A stretch of 64,000 nucleotides of DNA from Candidatus Freyarchaeota archaeon (GTDB lineage Archaea; Asgardarchaeota; Jordiarchaeia; Jordiarchaeales; Jordiarchaeaceae), in the NCBI GenBank assembly GCA_030587365.1, contig JAUQZE010000011.1:36885-100884 (forward strand), read 5' to 3'. The position numbers and the translations under genes are program-made. A model generated the notes under the pieces. It had not been told where the DNA came from. It ran no database searches and worked only from the letters and a program-made list of their open reading frames with translations. Shown here piece after piece: positions 16,962-27,497 of this stretch (the stretch's first letter is position 1; each line of letters begins with the position of its first letter).

Positions 16962-17349
16962 CAAGTCAAATTTCAATCTCCTAGTGGGAGTTCAAAATAT
17001 TATTTGTAGAACTTTCTACTTTTTGCAAGTTGGTTTCAGCGATGTGTGCGTCTTTCACGCTTAATTTGTCTTGTTCTCTGAGAGTGTGGCTGCCTATAGG
17101 TTGAGGGCCCACAGGTATGCATTTTGGCCTTCTTATCTTCGTGTGGCTTGAAAGGCTCAATTTTTCTCGTTGATGTGTTAAATACTTCGAGCAAGTGATT
17201 CCCTTCCTTCTACCTTGAAAAATCTTCCATTAAAATTTTTTAACATTATGCATACACAAAGAACTCTTGACCATTTCAAAAGGTTAAAAAGGGAATAGAA
17301 ACTTTACTGTTTTTCTAAAATGTTTTTTATCATTTTCTGATGGGGCACT
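16962..17349. other. intergenic region without a recognisable gene
   Basis: About 390 bases. I found no tRNA T-loop and no reading frame with a ribosome site. The sequence TCTCTGAGAG near 17080 is a small palindrome only. A possible promoter (GGTTAAAAAGGG, about 17282) lies upstream of DUF2070. Confidence 0.35.
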
Positions 17350-19350
17350 GTGATGCGGTTATTTTTTCTGAGGTTATATCGGAGTTTGTATCGGTTTCCT
17401 TGTAAGTATCCTATTGGGTTCCCTATTATTCTAGTGGAGGGCATTTTTCTATATTTATTTTTTAATGGCTTATCCTTTTTGGATCAAAGGGTGGTGGCTT
17501 CGCTTTTTCCTTTTTGGGTCTTTTTCTTTCTCAGCTTGGTTATTGATATTGGTTTGTGTTTTTTTGTTCTTTCTAAGAATTCTGTTATATTTCCGGAGCT
17601 TGGGAGGAAAAACAGGATTTACTTATTTTCCTGTGTAACTGCTTTCACTTTGTTATTATTGATGGTTTTGGTTTATCCTTTGGTGTGGAGTTTGGCGAAT
17701 TATCTTGTGGTGGTAAAGTCTTTCATAAATCAATTTTTTTCATCCTACGTCGCCTCTTTTCCCGGTATTCTTCAAAATCCTTTTAGTCTTTTTAACGTGT
17801 ATCAGGGACTGAATGGATTAGTTTTACATTCTGTGGGATTTATCACGGGTTGCACAGAAGTTGTGGACAGAATTTACTGGGTTATTGGTCTGCGGTACTT
17901 CTATTTGCTGTCGGCTACCGAGAGATCGAGCAGAGTTAGGTTTCTAAGAATTCCAATAGCGACCGCTCCTGCTATTTATCTGGTAGAGGTGTTTCGGTTA
18001 GCAGGCTCTCCATTTTCTTATATTGTTTCGGCTACTATTTACTGTATATTGATACCCACTCTTATCTTTGAAGCAATAGTTTTGGGAACATCGGCGACCT
18101 TTCGCCATGGTGAAAAGAAAATTCGGGTGAGTCAGTTTGACGTTATTCGTAGATTAATAACTTGGGATATATTAAAGGATGTTTCTGAAGCGGACATTTT
18201 GAGTTTTACAGAGTTTAGCCAAAAGTCCAGCGTCTGGACTGGTGTAGTTATCTTTAAAGATAATGAGAAGGAGGATGCTTCCTTAATTATTGTTCCTTCA
18301 CTTCACCCCGGGCCTTTGCTTTCTTTTTGTGGTTCTCTACTGTCGTACAAGATTTCCGAAAACTTGAAAGCCGATTACAGTCTGGTGATGGTTCCTCACT
18401 CGCCAAGCACACATGATTTTAACCCTGCCTCGGCTTCCGAAATATTCAAGATTCTTAACAGTGTGCGTGGAGTCCTTAAAGATGGAAAAATGGAGTTCTA
18501 TGAGTTCGCCTCCCCCATTTTAGTTGAAGAAAGTAGTAAGAATGGGGACAAGTTTAGGGTTTTCTGTCAGGTTTTCAGTGACGGCAGAAACCAAAAGGTT
18601 TTAATTTTTTGTGACTTGCCGAATGAAAACAATGGCGATATATCTAATGGTGTTGGAAAGTATCTCATTGAAGCTGCTTGGAGTGTAGGAGCGAAAGACG
18701 CTATAATCATCGATAAACATTTTCATCCTCATAGAGAGGAACGCCCACTTTACATGGAAGACCCTCTTACCGAGGAGCTAAAAGAACTGGTGAAAAGAGC
18801 TGTTAAAAAGGCCTTGAACGCCGGGAAGGGGAGAGTGTTATTTGCCGGGGCCAAAATGACTAGGCAAGAGATAGAATTAGAGCACAAAGAACTTGCCAAG
18901 CAGATTGGAAGAGACGGAATAACCTTGTACGTTATAAAATTAGAGAACAGAGATGAAAAATCAGCCTACGTTCTCATAGATGCAAATACGGTGGAGCCTG
19001 AATTAGGGAGAAAAATTCTGAAGCTTTTCCTTAAGAGTGGATTCAAGGAGAATAATATCCTCGTTATGACCAGCGACACCCATCAAGACCTACTTTTTCT
19101 TAAGCCATTCGGCTCTAAAGAGAAGATTCATGAATCCGTCATCATGACGCTGAAAAAGCTTCTAAGACAAGTATCGAAGCCTCAAAAAGTGACCGTATCC
19201 CTAAACAGAATAATGAGTGACGTGAATGTGTGGGGATTATTAAACGGGGAGCGCTTCTTCACACTTCTTCTCAGAGCATTCCCAAAAGCTCTGGCGGCTT
19301 TACTAATCTACTGGATGGTGGCCTTCATACTATCCATACTCACACTTTAA
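17350..19350 (+). CDS. DUF2070 family membrane protein
   Basis: A 666-residue protein. The N-terminal 230 residues hold about six or seven transmembrane segments; the long soluble part has the DUF2070 signature PSLHPGPLLSFCGSLLSY (about 317-334), KHFHPHREE (about 455-463) and a His/Asp-rich SDTHQD (about 575-580). One segment near the end (about 645-664) returns to the membrane. The family is widespread in archaea and has no proven function; the conserved His and Asp residues suggest metal binding. GTG 17350 and ATG 17353 are both possible starts, after TGGGG. Confidence 0.88.
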   Translation: MMRLFFLRLYRSLYRFPCKYPIGFPIILVEGIFLYLFFNGLSFLDQRVVASLFPFWVFFFLSLVIDIGLCFFVLSKNSVIFPELGRKNRIYLFSCVTAFTLLLLMVLVYPLVWSLANYLVVVKSFINQFFSSYVASFPGILQNPFSLFNVYQGLNGLVLHSVGFITGCTEVVDRIYWVIGLRYFYLLSATERSSRVRFLRIPIATAPAIYLVEVFRLAGSPFSYIVSATIYCILIPTLIFEAIVLGTSATFRHGEKKIRVSQFDVIRRLITWDILKDVSEADILSFTEFSQKSSVWTGVVIFKDNEKEDASLIIVPSLHPGPLLSFCGSLLSYKISENLKADYSLVMVPHSPSTHDFNPASASEIFKILNSVRGVLKDGKMEFYEFASPILVEESSKNGDKFRVFCQVFSDGRNQKVLIFCDLPNENNGDISNGVGKYLIEAAWSVGAKDAIIIDKHFHPHREERPLYMEDPLTEELKELVKRAVKKALNAGKGRVLFAGAKMTRQEIELEHKELAKQIGRDGITLYVIKLENRDEKSAYVLIDANTVEPELGRKILKLFLKSGFKENNILVMTSDTHQDLLFLKPFGSKEKIHESVIMTLKKLLRQVSKPQKVTVSLNRIMSDVNVWGLLNGERFFTLLLRAFPKALAALLIYWMVAFILSILTL

Positions 19351-19498
19351 AATCGGTTATGCGGCTCCTTTTTTGAAGAGATTAAAACGGAAACCCTTGC
19401 CTTTGCTTTTGAACGTACTAATCCTAACGTGTAAAAAAGTATATAACCTTTTTATAGCAAACTAGAATACAACGACGCTGCAAGGAGAAATAATTGGA

Positions 19499-20251
19499 TT
19501 GTCAACTCCCGAGTTTATCAAGGAGCAACTCTATCCTGGTGAAAAAGTTAAATCAGTTATTGTTCAGAGCAAATTCGTTATTTTTAAGGAAACATTGGCT
19601 TTTACGGATAGTCGCTTGATAATTTACCGCAGTGGTTTTTTGTACAGAATTACTGAGGATCATCCTTATGAGACTATTACTTCGATTCGTGCTGAGAACA
19701 GCAGGCCGATTGAATGTTTGATAGCTTTCTTGTTTTCCCTTATTGCGATTGCATTCTACTATGCACGTATTGATCTTACAGGGCTTTATTCCACAGTTTG
19801 GCCAACCACAGTTTATTTTTCTATTATAGCAGGCATCGTTTCCTCTCTGGTCGTAGCCTATTATGTCTACCGGGGTTACGGTAAATTGAAAGCATGTGTA
19901 GTAGGCGGTATATTGTTAGCTATTCTGGCTATTCTGTGGTTCTACCTACACTATATACTACCACCCATTTCTCAGGCGTTGCAGAGTCTTCTCGCCACAA
20001 ACACATATACGTCTCCAATCTACTTAACAAACCCCCTACTTTTTAATGAACTTGTAAACTATGTCTTTTCAAACATCGCATCAGACACCGCAGTCATAAC
20101 TTCAACCATTTACGGAATAATTGCACTCATCTGCTTCATTACACGCTTAAGTTTAGTTCTATTGACCTTCGGAGAAGGATGGGGAGCAGTCACATTTCAC
20201 CCCTACAATGCAGAGGTCATAAAAACGGTTAGAGCAGCTTTGAAACAATAA
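19499..20251 (+). CDS. membrane protein with an N-terminal PH-like domain
   Basis: A 250-residue protein. The first 75 residues look like a small bacterial-type PH domain (LYPGEKVKSVIVQSKFV, LAFTDSRLIIYRSGF, YETITSIRAEN), which usually senses or anchors to membranes. Four or five hydrophobic segments follow (about 79-97, 102-122, 135-152, 190-230). The start is a TTG after AAGGAGA. I cannot name a function. Confidence 0.65.
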   Translation: MSTPEFIKEQLYPGEKVKSVIVQSKFVIFKETLAFTDSRLIIYRSGFLYRITEDHPYETITSIRAENSRPIECLIAFLFSLIAIAFYYARIDLTGLYSTVWPTTVYFSIIAGIVSSLVVAYYVYRGYGKLKACVVGGILLAILAILWFYLHYILPPISQALQSLLATNTYTSPIYLTNPLLFNELVNYVFSNIASDTAVITSTIYGIIALICFITRLSLVLLTFGEGWGAVTFHPYNAEVIKTVRAALKQ

Positions 20252-20309
20252 TTTTCAATTCCCTACTCTTTTTTTATTTAATAATAGATTTACTAACTGG
20301 ATTCCTGTC

Positions 20310-22358
20310 TCATTTAGAGAGCCGTTCTATTGTCTCTGTGATGTTTACCTTTTCGCTTTGAATTATGCTCTCGATGGCACTTGCAGTTACTTCATCTATA
20401 TTATAGTATGAGCCTTGGGCATTTTCGGCAATCATTTTCATATAACCTACATCCGGTGCAAACCTGTTTGAAATTCTCTCGGTGTCTATGGCTACGAGAT
20501 GTACCCCTCTCTCAAAGAGAAGTTTTGAAATAATTCTGATTTCTTTTTCGATGTTTGCTTTAGGACTGAGCGGGACGTTCGCGTGTCCGTCACTGATAAC
20601 AACAATTATGGGCACGGTTAATCCGATTTTTGTTCTTTCATTTTCAATAACTTTAAGGGCTTTGTAGAGTCCCGCAGCCAAGGGTGTCTTTCCTGTTGAG
20701 GGCAAGTCTTTCAGGTATCTTTTTCCTAGTATGAGGTGTTTTGTGGGCGGCATTAGAACCTCTGCATGTGATGATTTTAACATTATTATTCCCACGTAGT
20801 CTCTTTTGGGATAAGATTCTGTTAGAATTGAGTAAGCCGCACCCTTCGCGGCTTCTATCCTGTCGTATACATTCATGGAGCCGCTGGAATCCACCACCAG
20901 TATTATGAGAAAGGAGGTCTTAGTCTTTCTTAATTTGACTCTCAGGTCTTCACTGCTAACCACAAAGGGTTCGTGATTACAATTGTTTCGAGCAAGTCTT
21001 AAAGCCGCGGCTCTCAGTGAAGCGTCTACAGCTATGTCGTAACACTCTTCTTGAGGCACACAGGGTTTAACGTAACGCCCTTTAACCGTGCTTGATGGAA
21101 CGCTAAACCTCTTCCCGTATCCTCTGGTTGCTTTTCTCAAGTTTAAAACCATGTTCAGTATCTTGTTTACGTTTATTGGTCCACCAATCTCACTAATCTT
21201 ACTTTTAGGGGCTTTACCCGCAACTTCCATCAAATCTTGGGAAGTGCTTTGGGTGCCCCTCTTCTTCGTTTCTGCCTCTTTCTCCGTCTCTCTTTCTTGC
21301 CTCTCAGGTGGGCCCAAATTTTCCTGGAGATTATGAAGCGTTGTTTCAAGTTCTTGTTCTTTGGCTACTGTTTCTTCGAAGGGTAATCTTCTTAATCTGT
21401 GAGATAGAGCCAGTTTTGCTGCTCTCGTAATATCTTCCATAGTAACTTCTGTTCTTCCGTCTAAGGCTGCTAAAGCCTTGGCGGTGGCTACAATCACTAT
21501 GTCTGCTCTGTGGGTATGAATATTCAGATCTAGGCTTAACTTGGAAACAGTGTCCAGAAGCTGTTCACTGATTTCCACTCGGTTTAAGAGTTTTCGGGCT
21601 TTGATGATTCTCTCCTGCAATTCCTTTTGTGAGACGTTGTACTTTTCCTGAAATTCTAGTGGATCTTTTTCGAACGCTTCTCTTCTTCTAACTATCTCCT
21701 TTCTTTGCTCCAGATCCCTTAACGCTTCGATTTGTACACATAAGCCGAATCTATCGGTTATCTGAGGACGAAGCTCTCCTTCCTCGGGATTCATAGTGCC
21801 TATCAGCATAAACCTCGCGGGGTGTGACACGGACACTCCCTCGCGTTCCACAACGTTTAATCCCATGGCTGCTGAGTCAAGGAGTATATCCACCAAGTGG
21901 TCGTCTAACAGATTTACCTCATCAACATATAGTATTCCGCGGTTAGCCTCTGCGAGCAGTCCCGGTTCCAGACAAGCTAATCCTTCCTTCAAAGCCTTTT
22001 CCACATTCAGGGACCCTACAACTCTATCCTCAGTCGCGCTGAGAGGTAGGTCTACTACCCTCATCTTCTTCCTTTCCACTGGGAGTTCTTCTCCTCGCTC
22101 AAATTTATGAGCACATTCTTCACACATTTCCGTGGTGTCTCGAGGATTGCAGTTAAAAGAACAGCCTTTCACAACTTCTATTTCCGGCAGAAGGTCGGCA
22201 AGAGCTCGGGCTGCAGTTGATTTTCCAGTCCCCCGTTCTCCTCTCAGTAAAACTCCACCGATTAGTGGATTTATGGCTGCGGAAAGAAGCGCCATTTTGA
22301 GGTTTTCTTGTCCTACTATAGCCGTAAATGGGTAGAACCATTTTTTGTGTTTTGTCAT
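20310..22358 (-). CDS. cobalt/magnesium chelatase ATPase subunit, fused ChlI-ChlD type
   Basis: A 682-residue fusion. Residues 1-340 are a MgsA-like AAA+ module with LLRGERGTGKSTAAR (Walker A, about 38-52) and LYVDEVNLLDDH (Walker B); CNPRD and CEECAHKF mark the zinc insertion. A Glu/Lys-rich linker leads to a von Willebrand A domain whose MIDAS starts with VVDSSGSMN (about 496-504). It powers metal insertion by the CobN subunit encoded 20 bases upstream in the same operon. CobN plus a fused ChlID is the aerobic-type chelatase set, but it occurs in anaerobic archaea for cobalamin synthesis. Confidence 0.93.
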   Translation of the reverse strand: MTKHKKWFYPFTAIVGQENLKMALLSAAINPLIGGVLLRGERGTGKSTAARALADLLPEIEVVKGCSFNCNPRDTTEMCEECAHKFERGEELPVERKKMRVVDLPLSATEDRVVGSLNVEKALKEGLACLEPGLLAEANRGILYVDEVNLLDDHLVDILLDSAAMGLNVVEREGVSVSHPARFMLIGTMNPEEGELRPQITDRFGLCVQIEALRDLEQRKEIVRRREAFEKDPLEFQEKYNVSQKELQERIIKARKLLNRVEISEQLLDTVSKLSLDLNIHTHRADIVIVATAKALAALDGRTEVTMEDITRAAKLALSHRLRRLPFEETVAKEQELETTLHNLQENLGPPERQERETEKEAETKKRGTQSTSQDLMEVAGKAPKSKISEIGGPINVNKILNMVLNLRKATRGYGKRFSVPSSTVKGRYVKPCVPQEECYDIAVDASLRAAALRLARNNCNHEPFVVSSEDLRVKLRKTKTSFLIILVVDSSGSMNVYDRIEAAKGAAYSILTESYPKRDYVGIIMLKSSHAEVLMPPTKHLILGKRYLKDLPSTGKTPLAAGLYKALKVIENERTKIGLTVPIIVVISDGHANVPLSPKANIEKEIRIISKLLFERGVHLVAIDTERISNRFAPDVGYMKMIAENAQGSYYNIDEVTASAIESIIQSEKVNITETIERLSK

Positions 22359-22377
22359 TTTCTTCCATCTCCTTTCT

Positions 22378-25300
22378 TTATTCTTCTATTTCTCCTTCTA
22401 CTTCTAAGAACAATTGACGGAGCTTATCCAATTCTTCACGGGTTGCATGCCAGTATCCACGTTGGTTAGCTTCTAAGAGGCGTCCAATCATTTCGTGTAA
22501 CGCCCACTTATTATTTTCCTGTAACTTTTTTCTCATCTCTTCGTTAAACAAGTAATCCTCGGCAACTTTGCTCCAAATCCAGTTGTCCACCTTATTAGTT
22601 GTGGCTGCAAAACCCAGCATGTACTCTACACGCTCTGCGATTTTTTTTCCGCCGTGGTAATCATGTTTCAGCATAGCATCTATCCATTTTGGGTTTAGCA
22701 GGCGGGTTCTCACACCTCTCTGAATAGCCTTATCCACAGTTTCAGTTCTTATCGATTCTTTAGTGGTGTCTGTGATCAGCATTTCTGGTTTTTCACCCTT
22801 GATTGTTTCAACAGCTTTCGAAAGCCCCCCAAAGAACTCATAGTAGTGGTCTAAATCTGTGACCTCATACTCATGTGTATCGCGAACCTGGGAGACGAGT
22901 TTCACCTTTGATAAAGCTTTGCGATAAATTTCGTCAACTTGTTTACCGTGAACATTTTCCGCGTAAACGTTATTCATACTCGCTATATATGCTTCAGCTA
23001 CCTGACCCTCGGAATCCCAATTCGACGTTTCAATTAATCTTGTTAGTCTCGTTCCATATTCCCCTGATCTAGGCCCGAAAATACGGGCATTTGAGAGCCT
23101 TTTTGCGGTTTTTTCATCCGAGAACTCTTTGATTAAATCTCTGAAAAGCTCATCAGAGTGTTTTTTAACATAGTTTTTGCTTTCTTCTTCCAATGAGGCA
23201 ACCATATTGAAAGCCTCGTCCAGTAGCTTCATAGTTTCTGGGAACAGGTCACGGAAGAAGCCGCATATATTGACTATGACATCTATTCTGGGTCTTCCCA
23301 GCTCCTCGAGAGGGATCAATTTTAATTTCGGGAACCAGATACTCTTCTCCCGCACGATTTTGACGCCGAGATAGCCCAGTATCTGTCCCACCGTTTCTCC
23401 CCTCGTCTTGACTGTTTCGAATCCCCAGAGCACGACCGCCACGCTTTCCGGATATCCTCCGTTCATGTCATGGTACTGTTTCAAGGTCTTCTCCGCTATT
23501 TCAACACCCCTTTGATACGCAGCATCGCTGGGCACGAGGCGGGGGTCGAACTGATAGGTGTTGCTTCCCGTTGGAAGAACTTCGGGGGTGCGGATAGGGT
23601 CGCCACCCAGATTAGGAAAGACGTAGTCGCCATTCAACGCTTTAATAAGACTGTTGATTTCGTCACTCTTCTCCAGATTGGCGGCGACTTGGAGACCGAA
23701 GGAAAGCGTCTTATTAAGTTCCTTAACCAGAGTCTTTTTTACCTCAGAGAACTTTACCGCCGCCTCCACCGAATTAAACGACAGCCGGACAATGTTTTTT
23801 GTCTTTTCTTCTATTTCGGATAAGAGTTGACCGTAGCTTATTCCATTGTAGTTTTCGTTGGGATGGTTAATAGCATAGTCATAATCGATTCCCATTGATT
23901 CGAAGAGTATTCGATTTAAGGATTTGATTTCACCTCGATCGTATCTTAGGATGAATGAAATAAAATCTGTCAATTCATCATCCTGATACTTTTCACCGAA
24001 AATGTGGAGTCCTCTGGGAATTATTGATCGTTTGATGGCAAAGAGTTCATCGTAAATCTCATCTGCAGATGTGGAACTAATGTTAAGCTCTTTCGCTTTC
24101 TCTATGATTTGTGACTGAACTCTTCTTGCTCGAACTGGGTCTTGGAGGGCTGCCTCGTGGTACTCGTTTATGAGTTCCTCAAGTTCGGTGAAGCCCTCGT
24201 AGAGTCCAGACTGCATATATGGGGGAGACATGTGGTTAATCAGTGTAGCGTAACTGCGTCTCTTAGCTATCATAGCCTCTGAGGGATTAGTTATATGGTA
24301 AACGTATAGGTGAGGAATGTTACCAATCAAAAAGTCGGGATAACACTCACTAGACATTCCCGCTTCTTTTCCCTTCATGAACTCTACGGTGCCGTGTGTG
24401 CCCAGATGTATAACCGCATTTGCTTCAAATTCTTTCTCTAACCACTTATAGAATGCGATATACTGATGATGCGGAGGCAGATTCCTATCATGATAAGCCT
24501 TTTCAGGATTCTCATGAATCCCGCGGGTTGGCTGAAGCCCCACAAACACGTTACCCAGCTTAATTCCAGGGATGAGCAAACTACCGTTGTAACTCATAAC
24601 ACTTCCCGGTGGTTCTCCCCACTCCTGAACCACCTCCTTTCTCATACCCTCACTTAGCTCTTTGAACCACTCCCGATATTTATCAGCTGGGACGGTTATT
24701 GCGTTCTGAAAAGTAAGTTTCTTTGGACTCCATTTTCCAGAGTTCACCAACCCTTGACTCAAAAAGAATTCACTAAGCTCCGCTTGTTCTGAGTCGCCTA
24801 CGTTATAGTTCTCTGCTCTCAATCTTTCAAGTATCTTATCTAAGCTTCTGAAAACATCCAGATAAGCCGCGTTGCCTATGTTGTCCTCTCCCGGCGGATA
24901 GTTGTAAAGAACGATAGCGATTTTCTTTTCAGAATTCTTCTTCCTCCTCAAATCCAACCATTTGAGAACCCTACCTGCAATTCTCTCTACCCGGTCATCA
25001 ATTGCAACGGCTGACTTAACATCGGCTCCAAGAGTATCGCTATAATCCAGATTTTCCAGTCCCAGAGAGGGTATAGGTTCTATGAGTCCATCAAGCTCTG
25101 GAAGTGTAATCGCCGCAACCAACTCTACTGGAGAGAAACCCTGAAGCGATTCTCTCCACTTTTCTATTTCCCGCATGTACAGAGGAGCGGCGTCAAAAAT
25201 AGGAATATTCAACTCTTTCAACAATTCCAAGGTTTGCCGCGGTTCTCCCCCTAATGGTCCCCCATTAATACGGAACCAGACAAAACTCACAGCAGCATCA

Positions 25301-26139
25301 ATGATTGGTTTTCCATTCTTAAAAAAGAATTTCCGGAGTGCTTTCAAATTATCTACTCCGTCTGAAAACACTGGAATCACATTAACTGCGTGTTCTAATC
25401 TTTTAATAAGCGCACCAGCACCTATAACTGACGACTCGAAGTGCATACCTCCATAGAACAAAACTCCCACGGTAGGCTTTCCCGGATCAAAGTTCTCGTT
25501 TAGGTAGTCGTCCAAACTAGTATAGAACCGGTCTAGTTCTGGGTGATAGATTCCCATATCCGGAAACTCGACTGGTGGTTCAGGTTTCACCTTTTGTCCA
25601 CCGTACTCCTTAGCGACGAATAGAAGCAGGTTCTTTATGTTCCTCTTTCCGCTATACTTCCAGTAGTTCATTGCCCGGATCCAATTTTTAGCATGCTTTA
25701 AACTGCCAAAAGGCAAAACCGTTCCCATCTTTTCAATCATGTTCTGAATGCTTCGAATTTTTTTCCAGTCTACATATTCCTTGGAGGAAGATTTTTGCCT
25801 ATCAAACATTTTTGCTGGAGAGAAGGATCCTATTCGCGTAAGCGACATAATCTCAGTGGTGCCACCAACCAGTGTAATCACCGTATTTTTCTGATCAGAT
25901 AAAACTTCTAGAGCTAAGTTTAACGGTTTTCCTCTGCCTCTTACGTCCAGAAGAACAATTTCTGATGTTCTCAAATCCTCCCTCAAAGCATTCTCGTCGA
26001 CCAATTCTTCAATAACTTCGTGAACATAATAAAGTCTGGGGTCTATTACTTCACTGTATTCTTCCCTGATCTCCCTCACCGCCTCCGCAAAAGAGTTGGA
26101 AACCGCTATGGTGGCAAGAACCGTAATTTTGGTTGGCAT
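22378..26139 (-). CDS. cobN: cobaltochelatase large subunit CobN
   Basis: A 1253-residue protein of normal CobN length that inserts cobalt into the corrin ring (hydrogenobyrinate a,c-diamide in the known pathway), driven by the ChlI/ChlD partner. The family blocks are complete: GVLFYGGMHFE (about 220), NYPPGEDNIGNAAYLD (about 415), LQPTRGIHENPEKAYHD (about 540), HLGTHGTVEFMKGKEAG (about 585) and WGFETVKTRGETVGQILGY (about 907). It is first in the operon. The relatives ChlH and BchH take magnesium; the corrinoid genes 2 kb away argue for cobalt. Confidence 0.93.
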   Translation of the reverse strand: MPTKITVLATIAVSNSFAEAVREIREEYSEVIDPRLYYVHEVIEELVDENALREDLRTSEIVLLDVRGRGKPLNLALEVLSDQKNTVITLVGGTTEIMSLTRIGSFSPAKMFDRQKSSSKEYVDWKKIRSIQNMIEKMGTVLPFGSLKHAKNWIRAMNYWKYSGKRNIKNLLLFVAKEYGGQKVKPEPPVEFPDMGIYHPELDRFYTSLDDYLNENFDPGKPTVGVLFYGGMHFESSVIGAGALIKRLEHAVNVIPVFSDGVDNLKALRKFFFKNGKPIIDAAVSFVWFRINGGPLGGEPRQTLELLKELNIPIFDAAPLYMREIEKWRESLQGFSPVELVAAITLPELDGLIEPIPSLGLENLDYSDTLGADVKSAVAIDDRVERIAGRVLKWLDLRRKKNSEKKIAIVLYNYPPGEDNIGNAAYLDVFRSLDKILERLRAENYNVGDSEQAELSEFFLSQGLVNSGKWSPKKLTFQNAITVPADKYREWFKELSEGMRKEVVQEWGEPPGSVMSYNGSLLIPGIKLGNVFVGLQPTRGIHENPEKAYHDRNLPPHHQYIAFYKWLEKEFEANAVIHLGTHGTVEFMKGKEAGMSSECYPDFLIGNIPHLYVYHITNPSEAMIAKRRSYATLINHMSPPYMQSGLYEGFTELEELINEYHEAALQDPVRARRVQSQIIEKAKELNISSTSADEIYDELFAIKRSIIPRGLHIFGEKYQDDELTDFISFILRYDRGEIKSLNRILFESMGIDYDYAINHPNENYNGISYGQLLSEIEEKTKNIVRLSFNSVEAAVKFSEVKKTLVKELNKTLSFGLQVAANLEKSDEINSLIKALNGDYVFPNLGGDPIRTPEVLPTGSNTYQFDPRLVPSDAAYQRGVEIAEKTLKQYHDMNGGYPESVAVVLWGFETVKTRGETVGQILGYLGVKIVREKSIWFPKLKLIPLEELGRPRIDVIVNICGFFRDLFPETMKLLDEAFNMVASLEEESKNYVKKHSDELFRDLIKEFSDEKTAKRLSNARIFGPRSGEYGTRLTRLIETSNWDSEGQVAEAYIASMNNVYAENVHGKQVDEIYRKALSKVKLVSQVRDTHEYEVTDLDHYYEFFGGLSKAVETIKGEKPEMLITDTTKESIRTETVDKAIQRGVRTRLLNPKWIDAMLKHDYHGGKKIAERVEYMLGFAATTNKVDNWIWSKVAEDYLFNEEMRKKLQENNKWALHEMIGRLLEANQRGYWHATREELDKLRQLFLEVEGEIEE

Positions 26140-26164
26140 GACTACACCCTATAAGTAATACTTT

Positions 26165-26172
26165 TTTATAAA
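26165..26172 (-). promoter_or_regulatory. TATA box of the cobN operon
   Basis: TTTATAAA lies about 29 bases upstream of the cobN ATG on the minus strand. With archaeal TATA-to-start spacing of about 25, transcription would begin within a few bases of the ATG, so the mRNA would be leaderless or nearly so; no ribosome site is visible before this ATG. No cobalamin riboswitch is seen in the remaining upstream 270 bases. Confidence 0.5.
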
Positions 26173-26409
26173 ACAGTAATATTTTATCCTTTTAAGGTTT
26201 ACCAATTACGCGATATGCTTCAGTAATCATTTCCCCTTCCCTCAAGCATACGCATCCATTGTAGTGATGGGTTGGAGACGCCCCGTTTCCTGTTTTATCC
26301 ATCCTTTATTTGCCTTATCCCGTTATGGGTGTGAGGTAGATAGGAGTTTGACTCGGGTGAAAGGTGTTTGTTTGGTTTTTCTTTTGTTTTTTGGGTTTGG
26401 TTTGTGTTC

Positions 26410-26925
26410 TTAGATTTCTTTTTTGGTTTTCATTGGTATAATTATTTTTGCGCCTTTTTCTCCTATTATTTCCGCTTTTCCGTCAAGGAACATTGCTGCT
26501 GTTATGCAGCATGCGGTTGCGTCTAGTTCGTGTTTGCTTCGGGGCTTGTGTTCGAATCTTACAAATCTTTCTAGTTGGTTCTCGTTTACTTCCATTATTT
26601 TGTAGAAGGCGCTTGGAAAAACTTCAATCATGTTACCTAGTTTTGCTTTCAGTTTTATTGCTCTCCAGGTTAGCTCTTTTATGAAATTCGGTGGGAACGC
26701 CTGTATTCCTCTACGGATGAGCTCCCTCTCCGCTTCCCTGTATCCCTCGCTATAAGTTAGTGGCGCATCTACAGCTATCAGGTCGGGGTAGGCGCGAACG
26801 GTGCTGTTAAGTATCTGTATGTCTGTGTAAACTATGGTAGTTACTACGTATCCGTCATCATAGAGTGCGAATCCTGTGGGATTTGTTTCCTTTGAAGCTA
26901 GGTCTAATCCCACTATGGTTACCAA
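26410..26925 (-). CDS. DUF429 family RNase H-fold protein
   Basis: A 171-residue protein of the DUF429 family, predicted RNase H-like. The pattern VGLDLA (about 5-10), AVDAPLTYSEG with the second Asp (about 54-64), FPSAFYKIM and HELDATACCITAAMF (about 131-145) gives the acidic residues of the fold. Biological role unknown. The coding strand is A/C-rich, in contrast to cobN next to it. It is separated from cobN by about 270 bases with no other gene. Confidence 0.8.
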   Translation of the reverse strand: MVTIVGLDLASKETNPTGFALYDDGYVVTTIVYTDIQILNSTVRAYPDLIAVDAPLTYSEGYREAERELIRRGIQAFPPNFIKELTWRAIKLKAKLGNMIEVFPSAFYKIMEVNENQLERFVRFEHKPRSKHELDATACCITAAMFLDGKAEIIGEKGAKIIIPMKTKKEI

Positions 26926-27071
26926 TTTTTTAAAACCTCTTTTTAGAACTATTACGCATAATGTTTAAAAATGCGCCGTTTCTAGATGTTATTTCTCCTA
27001 AATCAATAGACAAATATATGGCTTTTGTGTGATAATTAATTGAGGATTTAATGAGTTTCGGGTGTTAACTG

Positions 27072-27497
27072 TTGACTGTCTATGAAATCGGAATTATGAG
27101 AGACGGGGTATTGTTAACTCTCAGAGAGTATCATACCACATCCACTGTGGACAAGGATTTGAAGAGTGCACTTTTCTCAGCCCTTGAGACTGCGTCTCAG
27201 AGTACGTTTGGAGATAGTTTGGATTTTATACAGCTAAAGACTATGGGCATTATCTATTCCAAATCTCCTAGAGATGAGGGAAAATTCGTAGCTTATGCTA
27301 TTTGTGACCGTAACACAGATTTTAAACTTGCAAAAGGAATTCTATCTAAAATTCTTGAGCAGTTTTTAAAGGACTACTCGGATAACCTCAACTCCCCAAA
27401 GAGATCGGATTACGAGAACTTTAAAGAAAAAATAGATACATTCTTCAAAGACCTGTCTGAGAAACCAGAGGAACGAGCAAGATCACTGTTCGGTTAA
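27072..27497 (+). CDS. longin-like small protein
   Basis: A 141-residue protein that starts TTG ('MTVYEIGIMRDGVLLTLREY'), a beta strand, D-G turn and strand typical of longin-like domains. A central strand pair (FIQLKTMGIIYSK, KFVAYAICDRN) and a helical C-terminus follow. The layout parallels the protein at 720-1220. Longin-like proteins in archaea are thought to work with Ras-like GTPases; none lies beside it here. Confidence 0.55.
   Translation: MTVYEIGIMRDGVLLTLREYHTTSTVDKDLKSALFSALETASQSTFGDSLDFIQLKTMGIIYSKSPRDEGKFVAYAICDRNTDFKLAKGILSKILEQFLKDYSDNLNSPKRSDYENFKEKIDTFFKDLSEKPEERARSLFG

Noticed and set aside
26140..26409. Cobalamin riboswitch upstream of cobN
   Set aside because: No B12-box-like core is visible and the start is leaderless.
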